Shown here: positions 42,680 through 51,622 of the stretch, piece after piece
How positions within the stretch are numbered: the first letter of the stretch is position 1
Layout: each line of letters begins with the position of its first letter
DNA from: Georgfuchsia toluolica
Lineage (GTDB): Bacteria; Pseudomonadota; Gammaproteobacteria; Burkholderiales; Rhodocyclaceae
Assembly: GCF_907163265.1 (NCBI RefSeq)
Contig: NZ_CAJQUM010000001.1
Coordinates: 682,001-746,000 of the forward strand
Reading direction: 5' to 3'
DNA: 64,000 nucleotides
Program-made: the position numbers and the translations under genes
Notes under the pieces: generated by a model
The model's database searches: none
Seen by the model: the letters and a program-made list of their open reading frames with translations, nothing else
What the model was told of the DNA's origin: nothing

Positions 42680-45086
42680 CTACTCCCAAATCCAGTCTTT
42701 CCAACGCGCGAGCTGCGCTCGCGTCAACACCGTTGTCCATTGCTCCATCTTTCTTGCCAAATACAAACTCCGGCTGGAATACGTAGAGAATCGAAGGCAT
42801 CAGCAGCAGTGCCGAGAGTGTCGATACCGCCAGCCAGATGCTCATCAGCATTGCCATTTCCGCTTGAAAGCGCAGCGATGATACGGACCAAAGCATGACG
42901 CTGATGATGAGGACCAGAGCCGTCACGAGAACGCCGGTACCGGTGCTGTGCAATGCAATGGTGATGGCAGTGAGCGCATCCTTGCCAAGCGCCAGTTCCT
43001 CCTTGATCCGGTCAGCGATGTAAAAGGAATAATCCACGCCCAGCCCAATGCCCAGGGCGGCCACCGGCACGGTATTGATATTCATGCCGATCCCCATCCA
43101 TGCCATGACGCTGAAAGTAATGGTGTTGGAGAGAATGACCGGGATCATGAAAACCATGCCCGAAACCGACGAGCGATAGGTCAATGTGCAAAGCAGCACC
43201 AGCACGACCAGCGCCAGGGCAATGGCTTCGATCTGCCCCGAAAGGATGATCTCGTTAACCGCGGCCATGACACCGATCACGCCGCCCGCGAGTTGATAAG
43301 TCCCTTCGGCCAATGGATTCTTGGCAACGAACTCCTTGATGCGGGCGACCGCGGTGCGTATGGTTTCGCCTTGGCGGTCACGGAAGAACAGCGTCACGGC
43401 GCCATTTTTATACTGGTTGTCGACGTAGCGATCAAGGTCGCCGGGTTCGGAAACGGACTCGAACAGGAACATCAGCGATCCGTTGATGGTTTCGGTGGCG
43501 CCTAACTCCTGGTAACGCGGGTTGCCTTCGTGAATGATGCGATTGATCGCCGGCACCACGTCGGCTACCGACAGCGTAGCGCCGATCTCCGGCTGTGCGC
43601 TCATGAAGCGCTGAAAGCGATTCATGTTGTCCATGACTTCCGCCTTTTTCAGCAGCCCGAGATTTTCGCCGCTGACCACGACGAACATCCGATCGACGCC
43701 CTGAAACTTGCTATTGATTGCGGCCGAATCCTGGTTGTAGGCTGAATCCGGCCACAGGATCGGTGATCCCGGATTGGCATCCCCCACTTTAAGCTTGAAT
43801 GCGTAGAGCCCCGAGACGACGAAGATCAATGCCGCAGCCGCGAGTACGCCATAACGCGCCCGACTCGTGACGATTCTTGCGCATAGCCCGAGGAATGCAT
43901 GCAGGATCGGTGCAACATTCAGCGGATGGGCGAATCCCTTCGGATGCCGTCCCCAGGACAACAACACAGGGGTCAGCACCACGGCGCTCACCGACAAGGT
44001 AAACACCCATACCACCGACAAGACTGTCAGCTTCTGCAACAACGGGATCGGACTCAACGCCACCACCGCCATGCAACCCGCATCGGCAATAACGCCGAGC
44101 ATGCCCGGCCGAAACATGTCGGATAGCGCCCGGCAGGCTGCCGTCTCGCTACTCTCGTGCCCCGACTCGATGGCTTCCACTTCCTCGTCGAAGCGGTTCA
44201 CGATCTGCACCGAATGCGATACCGCCCGCGCACTGATGAGCACCGCCACCACAATGACAAGCGGCTCAAAATGGATACCGAACAACTTGGTTACCCCCAG
44301 AGCCCAGATCGCGCTGACCAGGCCCGCAATCAGTGGCAGTAGGGTATTGCGCCAGGTCCGATTGAACAGAAACAACAGCGCCACCACCAACAGCAAGGTG
44401 GCCAGCACCAGATGCATCGTTTCCGGGAGGAAGTAGTTTACCCAACCATACAGGATGGGGTCGCCAACGATACGAATCTTCACCTTGTCGTCGCGCACCT
44501 GGTCGACGAGATGATTGATTTCTCCGAACACCGTTTTGTAGTCGACCTGACGATCGTAAAAGTCGACCGTAATCAGGGTCGCCTTGAGATCCGAGGAGAC
44601 ATAGCTGCCATAAACGAGCGGGTTGCGCAGAACCGCATCGCGCAAGGCGTCGATTTCCTGCTGGTCTTTGGGCAGATCCGGCCACATCAGCGGCTTCGTC
44701 TCAATTCCGTCCGTGGACGACTTGATCTCCTTCAGTTTTTTGGATGCCAGGGAAATGATCTGGAACGGGTTGACCGCCGATACCGTGCGCAGCCCGAGGG
44801 TCAGCGTACGCACCTTTTCCAGCACCGCCGGCTGGAATATGTCGCCATCCTCGACTTCCACCATGATGGTGACGATATTCGATCCGCCAAACGTATCCTT
44901 GAAGCGCTCATGTACTTTCACGTACGGATGCGACGACGGAAGCATGTCGGCAAAGACGGTCTTCACTTCGATATTCACCGCGAAGTAGGTGAGCACCGCA
45001 GTGGCAATCGCCAATAAGGAAACTATCCATATCCGCCGCCGAATACAGAATGCCGCAAATTTTTTGACCCAGCCTGACTCAATCAT
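42672..45086 (-). CDS. RND superfamily (MMPL-type) transporter
   Basis: 804-aa inner-membrane protein with about 12 helices in two repeats of one plus five. Helix 1 is IVSLLAIATAVLTYFAV, followed by a periplasmic loop of about 180 residues, a sterol-sensing-like helix block (LVLATLLLVVALLFLFNRTW), a second loop and a second block with ALGIGLGVDYSFYIADRIKE, split here by the usual GxxxDY charge motif of RND proton relays. Such single-protein RND exporters move lipids or hydrophobic molecules. It follows the YCF48 gene by three bases. Confidence 0.9.
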   Translation of the reverse strand: MIESGWVKKFAAFCIRRRIWIVSLLAIATAVLTYFAVNIEVKTVFADMLPSSHPYVKVHERFKDTFGGSNIVTIMVEVEDGDIFQPAVLEKVRTLTLGLRTVSAVNPFQIISLASKKLKEIKSSTDGIETKPLMWPDLPKDQQEIDALRDAVLRNPLVYGSYVSSDLKATLITVDFYDRQVDYKTVFGEINHLVDQVRDDKVKIRIVGDPILYGWVNYFLPETMHLVLATLLLVVALLFLFNRTWRNTLLPLIAGLVSAIWALGVTKLFGIHFEPLVIVVAVLISARAVSHSVQIVNRFDEEVEAIESGHESSETAACRALSDMFRPGMLGVIADAGCMAVVALSPIPLLQKLTVLSVVWVFTLSVSAVVLTPVLLSWGRHPKGFAHPLNVAPILHAFLGLCARIVTSRARYGVLAAAALIFVVSGLYAFKLKVGDANPGSPILWPDSAYNQDSAAINSKFQGVDRMFVVVSGENLGLLKKAEVMDNMNRFQRFMSAQPEIGATLSVADVVPAINRIIHEGNPRYQELGATETINGSLMFLFESVSEPGDLDRYVDNQYKNGAVTLFFRDRQGETIRTAVARIKEFVAKNPLAEGTYQLAGGVIGVMAAVNEIILSGQIEAIALALVVLVLLCTLTYRSSVSGMVFMIPVILSNTITFSVMAWMGIGMNINTVPVAALGIGLGVDYSFYIADRIKEELALGKDALTAITIALHSTGTGVLVTALVLIISVMLWSVSSLRFQAEMAMLMSIWLAVSTLSALLLMPSILYVFQPEFVFGKKDGAMDNGVDASAARALERLDLGVAK

Positions 45087-45089
45087 GCA

Positions 45090-46223
45090 TTATCCCTTGC
45101 TCTTGAATGCGCGCCAGACGCGCTTATCCCATGCCCCCACACTGGCGCCGGCCATGTAGGTCTGGCCATTCGCTACGATTAGCCGGGTGTGCCAGGCCAG
45201 GTTGCGCGCGTCGATGCGCCCCGCCTCCCAGACCTCCGCATTCTTGTCGCCCTGTACCCAGACACCCTGGTTGCCAATTGCCAGCCAGATTTGCTGCGCC
45301 TCGTCCCATGCGATATCGAATAGATGCTCGCCCGCTTCTTCAGGGACACGCAGCTTCCCAGAGCCTGCCGCTGAATTGGCGACGTCTCCAGGCGACAGGG
45401 TGGCAGGGACCCGTTTCGCCCGGGGCAGCAGTTCCCACGTATTGCCGCCGTTGTGCGTTGCCAGCAGCGATCCTTCCAAACCCACCGCCACACCGTTGGC
45501 GGCATCGCGAAACGCTACCGCCATCAGACTGACCTTGACTGGACTCGCCACAGGCTGCCAGGTCTTGCCGCCGTCCGTGGTTTTCATGATCCGCCCGGCT
45601 TCGCCCATCAGCCAGCCGTTGTTGGCATCGAGGAACAGCACATCATTCCAGGCAGCGTCCTCCTCATCGCGACGACGCTCCCAGGTCTTTCCATAATCAG
45701 TGGTTTCCAGGAGGGCGCCCATTTCACCCACGGCCCAGGCCCGGCCCTCGGGCAGGGCTTTTACCCGCAGCAACTTGTTGGAAATCCTGGAAAGAGGAGC
45801 GCTTACCTCGGTCCAGGTGGCGCCACCATCGGCGGTAATGATGACGACGCCCTTGTTGCCGACCGCCACGGCTCGCTTGCTGTCCCAGCTCGCAATGTCC
45901 TGCAGATGCTGCCGGGTCGGCGTCGTTTGCAATACCCAGTTCAACCCGTCGTCTTCGCTGCGCACGACCTTCCCGTTGTTGCCGGCAATCCACAGCACCC
46001 CTTTGGCCGGCGATGCAATGCCGTAAAACGAGTCGGTGCGCTCGATCGATGGCGGCTGCATCGTCGTGCCCACCGGCTGCGGCTTGATAAACAATCCCAC
46101 CCATAACAGCGCGGCGATGATCAACCAGGGAATGATCGATAAACCAAACTTGACGAGTTTCTCCCTGGAACTGCTTGTCCTGGGATGGGTTGCAAGGAGG
46201 GTCAGGTTCAAATCGCGTTTCAT
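45090..46223 (-). CDS. YCF48/BNR-repeat beta-propeller protein, membrane-anchored
   Basis: About 377 aa. One N-terminal membrane helix (SIIPWLIIAALLWVGLFI) is followed by YCF48-type repeats with the pattern S.DGG.TW: EDDGLNWVLQ, ADGGATWTEV, TDYGKTWERR, TDGGKTWQPV and HNGGNTWELL. The start is uncertain (ATG 46223 or 46247, neither with a good ribosome-binding site). YCF48 proteins encoded with RND, DUF1302 and DUF1329 genes are a recurrent set; its periplasmic propeller probably scaffolds the transporter. Confidence 0.82.
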   Translation of the reverse strand: MKRDLNLTLLATHPRTSSSREKLVKFGLSIIPWLIIAALLWVGLFIKPQPVGTTMQPPSIERTDSFYGIASPAKGVLWIAGNNGKVVRSEDDGLNWVLQTTPTRQHLQDIASWDSKRAVAVGNKGVVIITADGGATWTEVSAPLSRISNKLLRVKALPEGRAWAVGEMGALLETTDYGKTWERRRDEEDAAWNDVLFLDANNGWLMGEAGRIMKTTDGGKTWQPVASPVKVSLMAVAFRDAANGVAVGLEGSLLATHNGGNTWELLPRAKRVPATLSPGDVANSAAGSGKLRVPEEAGEHLFDIAWDEAQQIWLAIGNQGVWVQGDKNAEVWEAGRIDARNLAWHTRLIVANGQTYMAGASVGAWDKRVWRAFKSKG

Positions 46224-46230
46224 GAAATGG

Positions 46231-47811
46231 CTATCTTCGTTTTGCATGTTCAGGCGGGCTCGCGTCTTGCGCTTGGGTTGGGGCGGCACCTTGTGCCTCG
46301 CGCAAGCAATTCTTGTCGATCTTGCCGACGCAAGTCTTGGGTAGTTCGTTTAACAGGGTGATTGCCATCGGCCACTTGTATTTGGCGAGATTGGTGTGGC
46401 AATGCGTCGCCAATTGTTCTTCTGTCACACCGCTATTCTGATGCGGTACCACAAAGGCCTTGACTACCTCGCCGCGGTAGGCGTCGGGTACCGCCACTAC
46501 GGCAGCCTCGCGCACCGATGGATGCTGATATAGCACTTCCTCGATTTCCCGAGGGAACACATTGAATCCGGATACCTTGGCCATCTCTTTCTTGCGATCC
46601 CGGATATAAAGATAGCCATCAGCATCGAACTCACCAATATCTCCCGTATATACCCAGCCGTCGCGCAAGGTCTCAGCAGTTTCCATGGGCAAGTTGCGGT
46701 AGCCCGACATCAGTTGCGGTCCGCGCACGCGGATCTCGCCTTTTTCACCAAGGCCCAGCACGCGCGTGCCTTGTTCGAGATCGACGATCTCGATTATGGT
46801 ATCGGGCAGAGGCAGACCGACCGAGCCGTATTTTCGCTCTCCATGCAGCGGATTGAAGCTCAATACCGGCCCCGTTTCCGACTGGCCGTAGCCTTCCAAC
46901 ACCGGCGCGTTCGTTGCATCCTGCCAGCGTCGCAGCAACTCTTCCGGCAGGGCAGCCGAGCCCGAGTACGAAAGGTAGAGGCTGGAAAAATCCGCCTGAG
47001 CGAAGCCGGGATGCGCCAACAATCCGACGAACAGGGTAGGACTGCCCGCAAAGATAGTGATGCGCTCGCGTCGTACGATATCGAATACCGCTGTCACCGC
47101 ATAACGCGGCAGGATCACCAGGGTTCCGCGCGCATAGGCCATGTTATGCAAACACATGGCGGCAGCATAAATATGAGACATCGGCATGACGCACAGCAAC
47201 CGTTCCTGATCTTTCCGCGTGGGCAGTATTGCCTCGCGCTGGCTAATATTGAAGGCCACCGCACGATGAGTGAGGTTGACTCCCTTGGCGCGACCGGTGG
47301 TACCCCCGGTGTATTGCAATGTCGCGAGATCGTCGGCACTGGGCAGTGGTAGCGGCAGTCTGAGGTCTTCCTCAGCACGCCACTGTGTGAAGCGACGAGC
47401 ACCGGCGCCGACACGAATGCGCGAGGGGATGCCTAGTTCGTCGGCCAGCGCTTCGACGACAGCGCGTTTGTCGTCGGCGTAGATGACCACTTGAAGATCG
47501 GCGTCCTGGAAGATATGCCGCAATTCCCGCTCGGTGTACGCCGGGTTGATGGGGACAGCTTGCGCCCGTGCCGCATGGATCGCGAACATGGCAATGCAGA
47601 TGTCCATGGAGTTGCCCAAGACAATGCCAATGCGTCCGCCGATTGCGCCGAGTCCGATCAACTCGTGGGCAAAACCGGCCACGCAGCGCAAGTATTCGCG
47701 GTAGTTCAACCTTTCGGTCTCGCATACCAGCGCCTCGCGCTCCGGAGCCTGCAATGCAGCTTCATCAAGCATGTGCACCACGGTCGGGTACACATGTGGC
47801 AATTTACTCAT
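46231..47811 (-). CDS. AMP-forming acyl-CoA synthetase (ligase 1)
   Basis: 526-aa adenylate-forming enzyme making acyl-CoA from acid, ATP and CoA. P-loop-like YTGGTTGRAKGVNLTHR (about 165-180), GYGQSETGP, YTGDIGEFDADGYLYIRDRKKEM hinge and the catalytic C-terminal Lys in CVGKIDKNCLRE. ATG 47811 (MSKLPHVYP) is preceded by GGAGAAAG. It differs clearly from ligase 2 at 51619-53154, so the pathway activates two acids or isomers. The 3' end abuts the YCF48 gene. Confidence 0.9.
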   Translation of the reverse strand: MSKLPHVYPTVVHMLDEAALQAPEREALVCETERLNYREYLRCVAGFAHELIGLGAIGGRIGIVLGNSMDICIAMFAIHAARAQAVPINPAYTERELRHIFQDADLQVVIYADDKRAVVEALADELGIPSRIRVGAGARRFTQWRAEEDLRLPLPLPSADDLATLQYTGGTTGRAKGVNLTHRAVAFNISQREAILPTRKDQERLLCVMPMSHIYAAAMCLHNMAYARGTLVILPRYAVTAVFDIVRRERITIFAGSPTLFVGLLAHPGFAQADFSSLYLSYSGSAALPEELLRRWQDATNAPVLEGYGQSETGPVLSFNPLHGERKYGSVGLPLPDTIIEIVDLEQGTRVLGLGEKGEIRVRGPQLMSGYRNLPMETAETLRDGWVYTGDIGEFDADGYLYIRDRKKEMAKVSGFNVFPREIEEVLYQHPSVREAAVVAVPDAYRGEVVKAFVVPHQNSGVTEEQLATHCHTNLAKYKWPMAITLLNELPKTCVGKIDKNCLREAQGAAPTQAQDASPPEHAKRR

Positions 47812-47849
47812 GCCGTCTTTCTCCCGTCGCCGTGAGAATACTCCACCGG

Positions 47850-49799
47850 TCATATCTGGCAAGCCGCTCTATAGGCAGCATGGACGGCGTCATAAACCTT
47901 GCCCGTGCGCACACGGTCACCTATCTCGAATACCATCATGCCGCTCTTGGCCCGCAACTGGTCGGCCAACTCATCCTTGACCGGCACATAGCCGAGGGCG
48001 GTGATGACGGAATCCGCCTCGAAATATGACGTCTTGCCGTGCTTGTCCGTCGCCGTGACGCGGCCTTTTTTGACCTCCGTCACCTGCAGGCCAGTAACCA
48101 CCTTCACGGCAGATCTGGCCAGCATCTCGCTGTAGGAAATCTTGTCGGTAATGGTGCAATCCCGCGCCATGAGTTCTCGACGATGGAGGAGGGTGACATG
48201 GTGGCCCGCCTGCTCCAGGTACAACGCCACTTCGACCGCGGTCTCGCCGCCGCCGAGAACCACAACCTGCTTACCCGCCTTGGCCTGGCCGTTGAAGATG
48301 TTGATGGCATCGAGGACCTCCGGCCCATTCAAACCGGGAATGGCCGGCATTGCGGACTTTCCACCGGTCGCGACAACCACGGCATCGAACTGGCCGGTTT
48401 TGATGTCGTCGGCCTTAGCCTCTTTGCTTACGATCTCGACGCCGAGTTTCTTCATTTGCGTGGCCAGATACTCGCTGTAGAAGCCCAGATCGGACTTGAA
48501 ATCCGCCACCGAGCCTTCAAAGAGCACGCCGCCCAGACTGCGCTTTTCGAACAGCGTCACGCTGTGTCCGCGCAGCGTGGCTACCCGCGCCGCTTCCATG
48601 CCTGCCGGACCGCCGCCCACCACCGCCACTTTCTTGCGCTGCAAGGCCGGCGTGATCTGCAAATCGCCTTCGCGACCGATCTCAGGATTAACTGAACAGC
48701 CCACTGCCTGGAAGTGGAAGAAGGTGCGATCCAGGCAACCGTCGTTGCAGCGTATGCACGGTCGGATATCTTCCTGGCGCCCATCGCGTGCCTTGTTGGT
48801 CCATTCCGGATCGGCCCACAGCGGCCGGCCAAGAGAAATAAAATCCCCTTTACCTTCGACGAGTATGGCTTCCGCAAATTCCGGCAGAGTGATCGAACCC
48901 GAGGCTATTACCGGAATACCGACGGCCTTGCGCACCGCCTCGGCTGCCCACACGTTGTGCATGCGCGGAATGGACATTGGGCTGACCTGGTGGATCATCT
49001 GATGATGATCGCCACCGGAAACATGAATGGCATCGAGACCGAGCTTTTCACACATCTTGGCCACTTCAATGGTCTCGTCGACGCCGAAGCCGTCGGGCTC
49101 GTAATCCGAGCCGCTCAAGCGCACGGTAAGTGGAAACTCGCGGCCGACTTTACCGCGGGCGTTCTGGATGATTTCACTGAGCAGCCGCATGCGGTTTTCC
49201 AGCGTGCCGCCGTAGCGGTCCGTGCGCTTGTTGGTATGCGGCGAGAGGAAGTTGGTGATCAGATAGCCGTGTGCGCCGTGGATTTCCACCAGGTCGAAGT
49301 CCGCCATGACCGCCCGTTTCACCGAGTCCCCGAAGGCCTCGACGATCTGCTCGATCTCCTCGATGGACAATACCTCGGGTATCGCCTTGTCACCGCTGCG
49401 CGCTTTCAGCGCCAGCCAGGGCACCGCGGAGGCGGACTTGATCGGCGGCGTGCCAAGAAATTTCTGGCGACCGCAATGCTCCAGCTGGATGCCGGCGCGA
49501 GCGCCCTGCTCCTTGATGGTCGCCGCCAGCAGCGCCAGTCCGGGAATATGTTCGTCGCTGCAGATGCCGAGCTGGCAATGCGCCGACTTGCTGGCGATGT
49601 TGTCGACAAAGGCATATTCGGCAATGATCAGGCCCGTGCCGCCGCGAGCTACTTCGCGGTAGTGACGGATCAATCGATCCGACACTGTGCCGTCCATGTT
49701 GCTCATGGCGGTGGAAGTCGGCGCCTTGACGACGCGGTTGGGCAGCGTCAGGCTGCCAATGCGGCCGGGCGCAAATAGTTTCGGATATTTCATGGACAT
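47850..49799 (-). CDS. Old-yellow-enzyme/2,4-dienoyl-CoA reductase-like FMN, FeS and FAD enzyme
   Basis: 649-aa enzyme in the order of 2,4-dienoyl-CoA reductase (FadH-type). It has an FMN TIM barrel (residues 1-340) with EIHGAHGYLITNFLSPHTN and RTDRYGG; a 4Fe-4S cluster site CIRCNDGC plus the distal cysteine of AVGCSVN; an FAD domain starting VAVVGGGPAGMEAAR; and an NAD(P)H domain with VVVLGGGETAVEVA. It would reduce an unsaturated acyl-CoA or cyclic enone-like intermediate. ATG 49799 has AAGAGG upstream. Confidence 0.9.
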   Translation of the reverse strand: MSMKYPKLFAPGRIGSLTLPNRVVKAPTSTAMSNMDGTVSDRLIRHYREVARGGTGLIIAEYAFVDNIASKSAHCQLGICSDEHIPGLALLAATIKEQGARAGIQLEHCGRQKFLGTPPIKSASAVPWLALKARSGDKAIPEVLSIEEIEQIVEAFGDSVKRAVMADFDLVEIHGAHGYLITNFLSPHTNKRTDRYGGTLENRMRLLSEIIQNARGKVGREFPLTVRLSGSDYEPDGFGVDETIEVAKMCEKLGLDAIHVSGGDHHQMIHQVSPMSIPRMHNVWAAEAVRKAVGIPVIASGSITLPEFAEAILVEGKGDFISLGRPLWADPEWTNKARDGRQEDIRPCIRCNDGCLDRTFFHFQAVGCSVNPEIGREGDLQITPALQRKKVAVVGGGPAGMEAARVATLRGHSVTLFEKRSLGGVLFEGSVADFKSDLGFYSEYLATQMKKLGVEIVSKEAKADDIKTGQFDAVVVATGGKSAMPAIPGLNGPEVLDAINIFNGQAKAGKQVVVLGGGETAVEVALYLEQAGHHVTLLHRRELMARDCTITDKISYSEMLARSAVKVVTGLQVTEVKKGRVTATDKHGKTSYFEADSVITALGYVPVKDELADQLRAKSGMMVFEIGDRVRTGKVYDAVHAAYRAACQI

Positions 49800-49870
49800 G
49801 TCATCCTCTTAAAGTTAGGAGCGCCCATCCTGCGGGTTGCGGTGCGCACTCGTTGTTGTAAAACAGCAAA

Positions 49871-51622
49871 TCATCCGGTCAGTGTCTCGGCATCGAGACT
49901 GTCCAGACAGGCGGCGCCGACCATGACGCGACATTCGAGCGTGCGCACCTCGGGCAGCAGGTAATCGATATAGAACTTTGCCACGGCGCGCTTGGCCCTG
50001 TGCTGCGCGCTGCCGCCGTTGGCGGCAGCAGCCATGCGCAACCACATCCAGCCACCGGCGACCACACCGACCAGGGCAAGATAGGCGGCGGCCCCGGCCT
50101 CTACATCGCGTGGCGCCTTGGATAATCCGGCGACGACGGCCCGGGTGCAGGCATCGAGCCGGTTCAGCGCATCCTCCAGCGCCCGGCCGAGCGCGGCCAG
50201 CGGCGCCTGGCCGCGGCAGCGCGTGAGATCGGCGCGGATGCGGGCGGTGAACAGTTCGTAACGGCCGCCTTCGCCCAGCTTGCGCGTGACCAGGTCGAGC
50301 GCCTGGATGCCGTTGGCGCCCTCGTAGATGGACATCACGCGGCTGTCTCGCACGTATTGTTCGACGCCTGCATCGGCGACATAACCATGGCCGCCCAGCA
50401 CTTGCACGGCGAGATTGGCCACTTCAAAGCCAGCCTCGGAACCGCAGGCCTTGCACACCGGCAGCAGCCATTCGGCCAGGGCCAGGGCGCCGGCGCGGTC
50501 ATCGACGGCGCCAGCCTGGGCGATATCGAGCTGGTAAGCCGTCTCCAGCACCAGGGCGCGCATCGCCTCGGTACGCGCGCGCATGATGTACAGCATGCGC
50601 CGCACGTCAGCGTGTTCGACGATCAGCGTCGGGCGGGCGGTGGGCGGGCCGCCCTGCGGCCGCTCGGCGGCGTAGCGCAGCGCCTTGACGCTGGCCGCGC
50701 CGGCCACCGCCACGCCCTGCACGGCAACTTCCAGGCGCATGGTGTTGACCATGGTGAACATCGCCTTAAGACCCGCGTTCTCGCGCCCGATCAGCACGCC
50801 TTCGGCGCCCTCGAGGTTGAGCACGCAGGTGGGTGAAGCCTTGAGTCCCATCTTGTGCTCGACCCGGCTGACGTTCACCGCATTGGCCGCACCCGGCCGG
50901 CCGTCGGCGCCGAGCAGCCGGCTCGGCACCAGGAACAAGCTCAGTCCACGCGTCCCCGCCGGCGCATCGGGCAGGCGCGCCAGCACCATGTGCACGATTT
51001 GCTCGGTGTAGTCCTGGTCGCCGTAGGTGATGAAAATCTTGCTGCCGCTGAGCGTGTAGCGGCCGTCGCCGCGCGGCTGGGCGCGGGTGCTGATGCGGCC
51101 GACGTCGGAACCGGCCTGGGCCTCAGAAATGCAGATGGTCGCCCCCCACTTGCCCGCGACCAAGTCGGGGGCGTAGGCGGCGACGATGTCCCTGGGCGCG
51201 TGCGCCAGGAGCAGGCGCGTCGCCGCCCGCTCCATCAGCGGCAGCATGCCGAAGGAGACGCAGGCGCCGTTGACCATCTCCGCGCAAGCGGCCTGCAAAG
51301 TCAGGGGCAGCGCCTGGCCGCCAAACTCCAGTGGCAAGTCGAGCGCCGGCCAGCCACCTTCGACGTATTTCCAGTAGGCATCGCGGAATCCGGGCGGGGT
51401 CTTGACCCGGCCGTTCTCGAGGCGGCTGCCGATCTCGTCGCCTATGCTGTTTAACGGTCCCAGCACTTCCTCATTGAAGCGTGCCGACTCGTTGAGCACG
51501 GCGCCGGCCAGTTTGACGTCGGCATGCTCATAGGCAGGCAGGCTGAACAGACGTTGATAATCGAGCACCTCATTGAGGACAAAATTCAGGTCGTCCAGCG
51601 GCGCCATGTAATGTTCGCTCAT
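49871..51622 (-). CDS. Acyl-CoA dehydrogenase, long (about 580 aa) type
   Basis: 583-aa flavoprotein of the subgroup with an extra C-terminal helical extension (DmdC/AcdA-like). An N-terminal region (APLDDLNFVLNEVL) precedes the fold. Substrate-binding signatures are ICISEAQAGSDVGRIST and YTLSGSKIFITYGD, and the catalytic Glu is in SIYEGANGIQALDL. ATG 51622 overlaps the ligase 2 stop (ATGA). It is expected to introduce a 2,3-double bond into the CoA ester made by the preceding ligase. Unlike the other two acyl-CoA dehydrogenases here it keeps the canonical YEG. Confidence 0.9.
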   Translation of the reverse strand: MSEHYMAPLDDLNFVLNEVLDYQRLFSLPAYEHADVKLAGAVLNESARFNEEVLGPLNSIGDEIGSRLENGRVKTPPGFRDAYWKYVEGGWPALDLPLEFGGQALPLTLQAACAEMVNGACVSFGMLPLMERAATRLLLAHAPRDIVAAYAPDLVAGKWGATICISEAQAGSDVGRISTRAQPRGDGRYTLSGSKIFITYGDQDYTEQIVHMVLARLPDAPAGTRGLSLFLVPSRLLGADGRPGAANAVNVSRVEHKMGLKASPTCVLNLEGAEGVLIGRENAGLKAMFTMVNTMRLEVAVQGVAVAGAASVKALRYAAERPQGGPPTARPTLIVEHADVRRMLYIMRARTEAMRALVLETAYQLDIAQAGAVDDRAGALALAEWLLPVCKACGSEAGFEVANLAVQVLGGHGYVADAGVEQYVRDSRVMSIYEGANGIQALDLVTRKLGEGGRYELFTARIRADLTRCRGQAPLAALGRALEDALNRLDACTRAVVAGLSKAPRDVEAGAAAYLALVGVVAGGWMWLRMAAAANGGSAQHRAKRAVAKFYIDYLLPEVRTLECRVMVGAACLDSLDAETLTG

